Below the pieces are notes generated by a model. That model ran no database searches. It was not told the origin of the DNA and saw nothing but the letters and a program-made list of their open reading frames with translations. Below are positions 1 to 5,719 of a stretch of DNA of 6,760 bases, one piece after another. The stretch is taken from assembly GCA_003531155.1 (NCBI GenBank), contig DQHR01000058.1:1-6760 (forward strand), read 5' to 3'. The DNA comes from Bacteroidales bacterium. GTDB lineage: Bacteria > Bacteroidota > Bacteroidia > Bacteroidales > Tenuifilaceae. A program made the translations under genes and the position numbers. The stretch's first letter is position 1. Each line of letters opens with the position of its first letter.

Positions 1-159
1 AAAGGAGCAAAGGGTGGTTTTGCTGTTGGAGGCTTAACGGGTAAAGAGATTGAAGGGAATTATTATCTTCAAATAACACCAGATAGTGCACGTATTAATA
101 TTACAAGTGGCGGTAAAGGAGCAAAGGGTGGTTTTGCTGTTGGAGGCTTAACTGGTAAA
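1..159 (+). repeat. 45-bp direct repeat encoding KGAKGGFAVGGLTGK, 114-bp period
   Basis: Bases 1-45 and 115-159 are identical except for one silent change (acg versus act, both Thr). The 114-base period equals 38 codons, so changes in copy number would keep the reading frame. The sequence between the copies resembles the segment after the second copy only at protein level. The first copy begins exactly at the window edge, so more units probably lie upstream. Confidence 0.9.
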
Positions 160-882
160 TCAAGCAATGATTTCTTTAGGGTAACAAGTGACACTAGTTA
201 TTTTACAACAACAGTTTACACAGAATCAAATATTGTATCAACAGGAACAGTCCAAACGGGTATTGGTGTAAACTCAGTTGCTTTAACCGACATTGATGGC
301 AATATCTACAAAACTGTTAAAATCGGTTCCCAAGTGTGGATGAAGGAGAACCTAAAAGTAACTAAATACTCAGATGGAACGGCTCTTTCAACAGCAAATG
401 AAGTGGGTAACTATAATTTTGTTAGCGATGCATCCGATACCATTAAAAATTATGGAAGAATTTATTCTTATAATGTTGTTCTTTCACCTCTAAACGTTTG
501 CCCTACAGGTTGGCATGTGCCAACTGACGCTGATTGGAATTTATTGTTAGAATTCGTTGGTGGCGTGGATTGGTCGAGTAATAGGTTGCTTACTGGTTTG
601 AAACTAATGGAAAAAGGGACTATTTCTGGATTAGATGGCTTTTGGGATACTACCATTAATAAAGCAAACGATCTAAGTGGATTTTCTGCCCGACCAGGAG
701 GTCTAGGCGATGCCTCTGCTAGTTGGAGTTTCTTCTCCTATTTAGGTACTATTGGATATTGGTGGAGCGTAACGAGTCCTACTTCTGCGCAGGTTTATAG
801 TATAGATAGCTCAGGTTATTTAGATTTTACTGAAGCATCTAATTTGAGTGGCTATTCAGTTAGGTGTGTTAAGGATTTCTAG
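1..882 (+). CDS. FISUMP-domain protein with GGFAVGG repeats (5' end missing)
   Basis: The frame is open from base 1 to the TAG at 880-882, giving 293 visible residues; the start lies upstream. Residues 1-15 and 39-53 are two copies of KGAKGGFAVGGLTGK. Each is followed by a similar segment (NYYLQITPDSARI, then the weaker NDFFRVTSDTSYF), so the visible N-terminal part is a glycine-rich repeat of about 38 residues whose last copy is degenerate. Residues about 95-293 form a Fibrobacter succinogenes major paralogous (FISUMP, TIGR02145) domain: DIDGNIYKTVKIGSQVWMKE, then CPTGWHVPTDADW (167-179), GFSARPGG, YWWSVT, and the closing SGYSVRCVKDF. Such proteins are usually exported surface or lipoproteins of unknown function; any signal peptide would be outside the window. 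No C-terminal type IX sorting domain follows. GTG at 334 and ATG at 340 are internal to the FISUMP domain and are not the start. The domain call is firm; the function is unknown. Confidence 0.88.
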   Translation, partial: KGAKGGFAVGGLTGKEIEGNYYLQITPDSARINITSGGKGAKGGFAVGGLTGKSSNDFFRVTSDTSYFTTTVYTESNIVSTGTVQTGIGVNSVALTDIDGNIYKTVKIGSQVWMKENLKVTKYSDGTALSTANEVGNYNFVSDASDTIKNYGRIYSYNVVLSPLNVCPTGWHVPTDADWNLLLEFVGGVDWSSNRLLTGLKLMEKGTISGLDGFWDTTINKANDLSGFSARPGGLGDASASWSFFSYLGTIGYWWSVTSPTSAQVYSIDSSGYLDFTEASNLSGYSVRCVKDF

Positions 883-898
883 CATAAACTAGTCAAAT

Positions 899-938
899 AA
901 ATGCGGGTTGTAATTTATTTAATTACAACCCGCATTTT
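899..938 (+). terminator. Rho-independent terminator after the FISUMP gene
   Basis: A perfect 17-bp inverted repeat (899-915 with 921-937) encloses a 5-base loop, TATTT. It starts 16 bases after the TAG stop. The stem centre holds GCGGG/CCCGC, and the descending arm ends in TTTT (935-938). The A/T-rich outer stem would also leave a short U tract on the other strand, but no minus-strand gene ends here, so it most likely serves the FISUMP gene and separates it from the HD gene. Confidence 0.9.
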
Positions 939-1044
939 ATTATGTATTCCAGTATTGAAATAATCTAACGAAATTAACTCTACTCATAAAATAAAAAATA
1001 ATTGGAATTATTATCTTGCTACATTTTCTGTCACTCAAAACAAC

Positions 1045-2289
1045 ATGGATACAACAAATAAAAAGAAAATAGTTAACGATCCCGTTCATGGATTTATAAA
1101 CATACAGCACCCCATTGTTTTTGATCTTATCGAGCACCCATATTTTCAACGTTTAAGAAATATAAAGCAACTTGGTTTGACATACCTTGTCTATCCTGGG
1201 GCAAACCATAATCGTTTTCAGCATGCGCTTGGTGCTCTTCACTTAATGAATGAGGCTATTTTAACGCTCCGATCTAAAGGGCACTCAATTAGTGATGCTG
1301 AGGCAGAGGCAGCAAATATTGCTATTCTTTTACACGACATTGGACATGGACCCTTTTCTCACTCTTTGGAATATAGTATTGCTAAGGATGTTAGCCACGA
1401 AACTATTAGTAGTTGCTTTATTCATTGGTTAAATAAAGAAATGGGTGGTCAATTGAACATGGCAATGGATGTTTTTGATGATCGTTACCCAAAACGATTC
1501 TTGCATCAGCTTGTGTCAAGCCAGCTCGATATGGACAGACTTGACTATTTAAGGCGCGATAGTTTTTTTTCAGGTGTAACCGAGGGAACTGTGGGTGTTG
1601 AGCGGATAATAAAAATGCTTAATGTTGTAAATGATAAGCTTGTTGTTGAAGCAAAAGGAATCTACTCCGTAGAGAAGTTTCTTATTGCCCGTCGTTTAAT
1701 GTACTGGCAGGTTTATTTACATAAAACAGTTGTTGTTGCTGAGCAAACTCTTATTAAGATGTTGCAAAGGGCAAGGGAGCTCGCTCAAATGGGCGATGAT
1801 TTATTTGCATCCCCATCGCTTAAATACTTTTTAAAAAATGATGTAACCAAAAATGATTTTACTTTTACTAGTTCATCATTAAAGCCTTCCGTTGCGCTGA
1901 TCCATTTCTCAAACCTTGACGATAATGATATAATGATGGCTGCTAAGATTTGGCAATCGCATACTGATAGCACCCTCTCAAAATTAGCCTCAATGCTTGT
2001 TAACCGTAAGTTATTAAAAGTAGAGTTAAAGGGTATCCCTTTCGAGGCAAGTCGAATAGAGTCTGTTCGAAAGCAGGTGATTTCGGAACACCCAGAATAT
2101 GAAAATAATATCGATTTCTTTGTTTTTTCAGATTCTGTTAGCAATAATGCTTACAGTTCAAACGACGACTCTATCAAAATACTATATAACAATGGAGAAT
2201 TAGTTGATATTGCAGATGCTTCGGATATTCTAAATACCCAAGCGCTATCAACGGAAGTAAAAAAATATTTTCTATGTTACCCGAAATGA
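1045..2289 (+). CDS. HD-domain phosphohydrolase (dGTPase/SAMHD1-like, COG1078 type)
   Basis: This 414-residue protein belongs to the HD superfamily of metal-dependent phosphohydrolases. The likely metal ligands are visible: H60 in NRFQHALGALHL, H97-D98 in LLHDIGHGPFSH and D162 in SSQLDMDRLDYLRRD. This order matches SAMHD1-type dNTP triphosphohydrolases and the COG1078 group. The N-terminus (IVNDPVHGFI) and C-terminus (KKYFLCYPK) look like those of complete Bacteroidetes relatives, so the ATG at 1045 is accepted; it lacks a Shine-Dalgarno sequence, as usual in this phylum. No membrane segment is seen, so it is probably cytoplasmic. A dNTP or another nucleotide is the likely substrate, but the sequence does not settle which. 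The gene follows a terminator by about 106 bases and ends 45 bases before lpxD, so it may be the first gene of the lipid A unit. I see no convincing promoter in 939-1044, only a weak TACATTTT (1020-1027) with a poorly spaced TTGG. Confidence 0.9.
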   Translation: MDTTNKKKIVNDPVHGFINIQHPIVFDLIEHPYFQRLRNIKQLGLTYLVYPGANHNRFQHALGALHLMNEAILTLRSKGHSISDAEAEAANIAILLHDIGHGPFSHSLEYSIAKDVSHETISSCFIHWLNKEMGGQLNMAMDVFDDRYPKRFLHQLVSSQLDMDRLDYLRRDSFFSGVTEGTVGVERIIKMLNVVNDKLVVEAKGIYSVEKFLIARRLMYWQVYLHKTVVVAEQTLIKMLQRARELAQMGDDLFASPSLKYFLKNDVTKNDFTFTSSSLKPSVALIHFSNLDDNDIMMAAKIWQSHTDSTLSKLASMLVNRKLLKVELKGIPFEASRIESVRKQVISEHPEYENNIDFFVFSDSVSNNAYSSNDDSIKILYNNGELVDIADASDILNTQALSTEVKKYFLCYPK

Positions 2290-2301
2290 TTTAGAAATAC
2301 T

Positions 2302-2309
2302 TAGTTTTG
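2302..2309 (+). promoter_or_regulatory. Candidate Bacteroidetes -7 element before lpxD
   Basis: TAGTTTTG matches the TAnnTTTG -7 consensus of the main sigma factor of Bacteroidetes exactly. It lies in the 45-base gap between the HD gene and lpxD, 25 bases before the lpxD ATG, which would give a leader of about 20 bases. The -33 region is poor: near 2275-2280 there is only TGTTAC instead of TTTG. A short odd palindrome, TTGTT-A-AACAA (2314-2324), follows it. The element may let lpxD be transcribed separately from the HD gene. Confidence 0.35.
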
Positions 2310-2334
2310 TGAATTGTTAAACAAATAATCTAGT

Positions 2335-3381
2335 ATGGAGTTTTCAGCTCAAGCAATAGCCCAATTCCTTGGTGGAACAGTTGAAGGAAATCCTGATGTA
2401 AAGGTTAAAACCGTTGCAAAAATCGAGGAAGGACACCCTGGAGCATTATCATTTCTTGCTAATCCAAAGTATGCAAATTACATATATTCTACTCTATCAT
2501 CTATTGTTTTAGTTAATAATGATTTTGTTGCAGAACAACCAATTTCTGCAACCTTGGTAAGAGTTAGCAATGCATATGAAGCATTTGCCTCATTGCTCCA
2601 GCTTTATGCTCAGTCCAAAAAGCAAAAAACTGGCATTGAACCGAATTCTTTTATTCATAGTTCAGCAGCTATTGGTGACAACTTATATCTTGGTGCATTT
2701 GCATATATCTCAGAAAACGTAAAAATTGGCAAGAATGTTAAGATTTACCCTAATGCATACATAGGAGACAATGTTAAAATCGGAGACAACTGTATTATCT
2801 ATCCCAGTGTAAGTATTTATGAGGATTGCGTAATTGGCAACGATTGTGTTATCCATGCAGGAGCAGTTGTTGGTGCCGATGGTTTTGGTTTTGCCTCGGG
2901 AGCTGATACAAATTATAAGAAAGTACCTCAAATAGGTAATGTGATTTTAGAAGATCATGTCGAAATTGGGGCAAATACTACTATTGATAGGGCAACAATG
3001 GGCTCAACCATTTTGCGAAAAGGCGTTAAACTCGATGATCATGTTCACATTGCTCACAACGTTGAGGTCGGTGAGAATACTGTCATGGCAGCCCAGTCAG
3101 GAGTTGCCGGATCTACTAAAATTGGAAAAAACTGTATGTTTGGTGGTCAGGTAGGTATTAGCCCACACCTTAAAATAGCCGATGGAGTTAAGGCTGGAGC
3201 CCAAGCTGGTATCCCAAGCGATATTAAGAAAGCGGGTTCAGTTGTATTAGGCAGCCCTGCAAGTGAAATATCAGCTCAGAAAAGATCTATGGCTGTATAC
3301 AAGAATCTGCCTGAAATGAGGTCAAGAATATCTGATCTTGAAAAAATAGTAGAGGAGTTAAAACGCAAAATATCAGAATAA
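2335..3381 (+). CDS. lpxD: UDP-3-O-(3-hydroxyacyl)glucosamine N-acyltransferase LpxD
   Basis: LpxD transfers a 3-hydroxyacyl chain from acyl carrier protein to the 2-amino group of UDP-3-O-acyl-glucosamine, the third step of lipid A synthesis, in the cytoplasm. The 348 residues are close to the family's usual length. Residues 1-100 are the N-terminal uridine-binding domain (start MEFSAQAIAQFLGG, then GALSFLANPKY). Residues about 102-300 form the left-handed beta-helix of hexapeptide repeats (IGDN, IGKN, IGND units). The catalytic base is H241 in HVHIAHNV, equivalent to E. coli H239; H278 in GISPHLKI aligns with the second active-site histidine. GADGFGFA (180-187) is a family motif. The C-terminus (about 315-348) is a charged helix, as in other LpxD trimers. 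It lies 45 bases after the HD gene and 97 bases before lpxC-fabZ. No frameshift or missing key residue is seen. Confidence 0.96.
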   Translation: MEFSAQAIAQFLGGTVEGNPDVKVKTVAKIEEGHPGALSFLANPKYANYIYSTLSSIVLVNNDFVAEQPISATLVRVSNAYEAFASLLQLYAQSKKQKTGIEPNSFIHSSAAIGDNLYLGAFAYISENVKIGKNVKIYPNAYIGDNVKIGDNCIIYPSVSIYEDCVIGNDCVIHAGAVVGADGFGFASGADTNYKKVPQIGNVILEDHVEIGANTTIDRATMGSTILRKGVKLDDHVHIAHNVEVGENTVMAAQSGVAGSTKIGKNCMFGGQVGISPHLKIADGVKAGAQAGIPSDIKKAGSVVLGSPASEISAQKRSMAVYKNLPEMRSRISDLEKIVEELKRKISE

Positions 3382-3440
3382 TAGTATTTGCGTTCCAAAG
3401 CTTAACCCATAGTAAGCAAACAATTAATGGTTATTTTTTA

Positions 3441-3471
3441 TAAATTGCGAAGTTTTGTAAAAAGCAATTTA
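3441..3471. promoter_or_regulatory. 8-bp inverted repeat around a possible -7 element before lpxC-fabZ
   Basis: TAAATTGC (3441-3448) and GCAATTTA (3464-3471) are perfect inverted copies 15 bases apart, ending 7 bases before the lpxC-fabZ ATG. Between them AAGTTTTG (3450-3457) differs from the Bacteroidetes -7 element TAnnTTTG only in its first base. A dyad around a promoter could be an operator; if transcription starts upstream, it could instead be an RNA hairpin over the start codon. The -33 position shows only ATGG (3427-3430). The rest of the 97-base gap (3382-3440) shows neither a terminator nor another clear signal. Confidence 0.3.
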
Positions 3472-3478
3472 CTATTCT

Positions 3479-4873
3479 ATGGCAGATAAGCAAAGAACTA
3501 TCCAACAACCCGTTTCCGTTAAAGGTAAAGGCTTGCATACTGGTGTTGAAGTCGAAGTAGTCATTTGTCCGGCTGAAGTTAATACCGGGTATGTATTTCA
3601 AAGAGTAGATCTAGAAGGTCAACCAAAAGTTGATGCTGTAGCCGATAACGTTACCGATACATCTAGGGGAACAACCCTTGTTCAAAAAGGCGTTAAAATA
3701 CATACCGTTGAGCATGTGCTAGCATCTCTATCAGGTATGGGTATTGATAATGCTCTTATAAAGGTTAATGGCCCTGAAATGCCTATTATGGATGGCAGTT
3801 CAAGCGCTTTTGTTAGAGAAATCGCAAAAGTTGGAACTGTTGAACAGGGTGCAGAAAGAAACTATTTTATCATCCGCGAAAAGACTGTCTTTAGGGATGA
3901 GAAAAACAATATTGAGATTATTGCCTATCCAGATGATGGTTTCAGTATCGATGTGATGATTGATTATAACTCAAGAGTACTCGGGCATCAATATGCAAAA
4001 CTCACCAAGATTGAAGATTTTGAAAAGGAGATTGCACCTTGTAGAACATTCGTATTTTTCCATGAACTTGAGGTGCTTTTAAAGAACAACCTTATTAAAG
4101 GTGGCGATCTTCAAAATGCAATCGTAATTATGGAACGTGAAGTTCCTCAAATTGAACTCGATCGTATTGCGGATATCTTTAATAAACCTCACGTCCAGAT
4201 GAGGCCTTCAGGATTCTTAAATCATCTTGATTTGCACTTTACCAACGAACCAGCTCGTCATAAACTGCTCGATATGGTTGGTGATCTTTCGCTGCTTGGG
4301 TTGAGAATTAAAGGTAAAATAACCGGTTTACGTCCAGGTCACCATGCAAACACCGAGTTTGCCAAGATGCTTCGTAAGCAATATAAAAAGGAGATACTTA
4401 AGCCAACTCCACCTCCATACGATGTAAACAAGCAGCCTTTAATGGACATCAATCAAATTAAAAAGTTGCTTCCTCATCGTAATCCTTTCCTATTGGTTGA
4501 CAAGATTATTTACATGGATGGAACATCGGTAGTAGGTGTTAAGAATGTAACTGTGAACGAGAGCTTCTTTATTGGTCACTTTCCTGATGAGCCAGTTATG
4601 CCAGGTGTTTTGCAGGTTGAGGCAATGGCTCAAGTAGGAGGTATCTTGGTACTCACCTCAGTTCCCGATCCTGAAAACTATCTCACCTATTTTCTAAAAA
4701 TAGATCAGGTTCGGTTTAAGAAGAAAGTCGTTCCTGGTGATACTATTGTATTCAAACTCGAATTGATTGAACCTATTCGTAGGGGAATAGCAAATATGCG
4801 CGGTATTGCATTTGTGGGGGATCAAGTAGTTATGGAAGGTATACTTATGGCTCAAATTTCAAAAACCAAATAA
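3479..4873 (+). CDS. lpxC-fabZ: Bifunctional LpxC deacetylase / FabZ 3-hydroxyacyl-ACP dehydratase
   Basis: This is a 464-residue fusion of two enzymes normally encoded separately. Residues 1 to about 305 are LpxC, the zinc deacetylase that makes the committed step of lipid A synthesis. GKGLHTG is at 16-22; E78-H79 (TVEHVLASLSGMG) supply the catalytic base and a zinc ligand; H261 and D265 (ARHKLLDMVGD) are the other ligands; H288 in RPGHHANTEF is the catalytic histidine. H79 has the E. coli number while H261 is shifted by +23 from H238, so LpxC carries an internal insertion, best placed around 220-245. After a proline-containing linker (309-320), residues 321-464 are FabZ: LLPHRNPFLLVDKI, with catalytic H367 (GHFPDEPVMPG) and E381 (QVEAMAQ), spaced 14 apart as in E. 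coli. FabZ dehydrates 3-hydroxyacyl-ACP for fatty acid elongation. The fusion is typical of Bacteroidetes. lpxA follows after 4 bases, so the two are very likely cotranscribed. Confidence 0.97.
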   Translation: MADKQRTIQQPVSVKGKGLHTGVEVEVVICPAEVNTGYVFQRVDLEGQPKVDAVADNVTDTSRGTTLVQKGVKIHTVEHVLASLSGMGIDNALIKVNGPEMPIMDGSSSAFVREIAKVGTVEQGAERNYFIIREKTVFRDEKNNIEIIAYPDDGFSIDVMIDYNSRVLGHQYAKLTKIEDFEKEIAPCRTFVFFHELEVLLKNNLIKGGDLQNAIVIMEREVPQIELDRIADIFNKPHVQMRPSGFLNHLDLHFTNEPARHKLLDMVGDLSLLGLRIKGKITGLRPGHHANTEFAKMLRKQYKKEILKPTPPPYDVNKQPLMDINQIKKLLPHRNPFLLVDKIIYMDGTSVVGVKNVTVNESFFIGHFPDEPVMPGVLQVEAMAQVGGILVLTSVPDPENYLTYFLKIDQVRFKKKVVPGDTIVFKLELIEPIRRGIANMRGIAFVGDQVVMEGILMAQISKTK

Positions 4874-4877
4874 AATA

Positions 4878-5681
4878 ATGATATCGAACTTAGCATTTAT
4901 TCACCCCGATGCCAAAATTGGTGTTAACGTTACTGTTGAGCCATTTGCTTATATTGCAGGCAACGTTATAATTGGCGATGGAACATGGATTGGTCCAAAT
5001 GCTACTATCCTCGATGGAGCAAGAATAGGTAAGAATTGCAGAGTTTTTCCTAGTGCTGTTATATCTGCTATTCCACAAGATTTAAAGTTTAGAGGTGAAG
5101 ATACAACTGCAGAAATTGGCGATAATACAACCATGCGCGAGTGCGTTACAGTAAATCGTGGGACAAAATCGCGTGGAAAAACAGTAATTGGTAATAATTG
5201 CCTTTTAATGGCTTACGTTCATGTTGGGCATGATTGCGTAATTGGTAACGATATTATCCTTGGCAATGGTACTCAGGTTGCTGGTGAAGTTGAAATTGAT
5301 GATTGGGCAATTGTTAGCGCTCATACTTTGGTCCATCAGTTCGAGCGTATTGGGGCACATGTTATGATTCAAGGAGGGTCAAAGGTAAATAAAGATATTC
5401 CTCCATTTATTATTGCTGCTCGCGAGCCTATTACTTATGCTGGGCTAAATATTATTGGATTGCGCAGAAGAGGATTTGATGCCCATAAGGTTGGCGAAAT
5501 CCAAGAAATCTATCGTACTATCTATAATAAAGGGATGAACGTTTCTCAGGCAGTAACCTATATAGAAGAGAACATGCCTCAAACCCCTGAGCGAGATTTA
5601 ATTTTGAACTTTATTAAAGGTTCTAAACGGGGAATTGTGAGAGAGTATACAGGAGATCCCTCGGAAGGATTAGATGATTAA
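4878..5681 (+). CDS. lpxA: UDP-N-acetylglucosamine O-acyltransferase LpxA
   Basis: LpxA moves a 3-hydroxyacyl chain from acyl carrier protein to the 3-OH of UDP-GlcNAc, the first step of lipid A synthesis, in the cytoplasm. The 267 residues match the usual length. Residues 7 to about 185 are hexapeptide repeats of the beta-helix (IHPDAKIG, IGDGTWIGPNA, IGKNC). The catalytic base is H118 in YVHVGHDCVIGN, equivalent to E. coli H125, and H115 matches H122. HQFERIGAHVMIQGG (153-167) and GLRRRGF (194-200) are family motifs, and the rest is the C-terminal helical domain. Q165 stands where E. coli has a glycine in the region that helps set acyl length, so chain specificity may differ; that is inference from memory. 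It starts 4 bases after lpxC-fabZ without a Shine-Dalgarno sequence, and a terminator lies just after the TAA. Confidence 0.97.
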   Translation: MISNLAFIHPDAKIGVNVTVEPFAYIAGNVIIGDGTWIGPNATILDGARIGKNCRVFPSAVISAIPQDLKFRGEDTTAEIGDNTTMRECVTVNRGTKSRGKTVIGNNCLLMAYVHVGHDCVIGNDIILGNGTQVAGEVEIDDWAIVSAHTLVHQFERIGAHVMIQGGSKVNKDIPPFIIAAREPITYAGLNIIGLRRRGFDAHKVGEIQEIYRTIYNKGMNVSQAVTYIEENMPQTPERDLILNFIKGSKRGIVREYTGDPSEGLDD

Positions 5682-5684
5682 GAT

Positions 5685-5719
5685 AAAAAAGCCATCAAGC
5701 ATTTGCTGATGGCTTTTTT
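5685..5719. terminator. Bidirectional terminator between lpxA and the lytic transglycosylase gene
   Basis: A hairpin with AAAAAAGCCATCA (5685-5697) against TGATGGCTTTTTT (5707-5719) gives a perfect 13-bp stem; the inner GC pairs may add two base pairs closing an ATTT loop. The flanking A6 and T6 tracts give a U tract on either strand, so it can end both the lpx unit and the convergent minus-strand gene. The TAA stop of the minus-strand gene (5718-5720) lies within the T tract, so the terminator and that coding end overlap by two bases. Confidence 0.92.

Noticed and set aside
1..159. Two spaced direct repeats as a CRISPR remnant
   Set aside because: The repeats are in frame, encode a known protein repeat, and the spacing segments are coding too.
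334..342. GTG at 334 or ATG at 340 as the start of the FISUMP gene
   Set aside because: The frame is open upstream to base 1 and encodes the start of the FISUMP domain plus the glycine-rich repeats, so both are internal.
997..1012. Palindrome AATAATT-GG-AATTATT upstream of the HD gene
   Set aside because: All arm bases are A or T in a very AT-rich gap, so chance is likely, and it is not positioned on a convincing promoter.
940..1149. Open frame of 69 codons on the minus strand over the gap and the start of the HD gene
   Set aside because: It overlaps the well-supported HD gene antisense, has a low-complexity, hydrophobic and lysine/asparagine-rich translation and no recognisable family.
1785..2144. 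Open frame of 119 codons on the minus strand within the HD gene
   Set aside because: It lies wholly inside the HD coding region, antisense, with no recognisable domain; it is a shadow of AT-rich coding sequence.
2710..3154. Short open frames in other frames within lpxD (2710-2931 minus, 2957-3154 plus)
   Set aside because: They are by-products of the periodic hexapeptide-repeat codons; the lpxD frame is complete and conserved.
4890..5134. Two antisense open frames within lpxA
   Set aside because: They overlap each other in different frames and lie over the hexapeptide repeats; there is no independent support.
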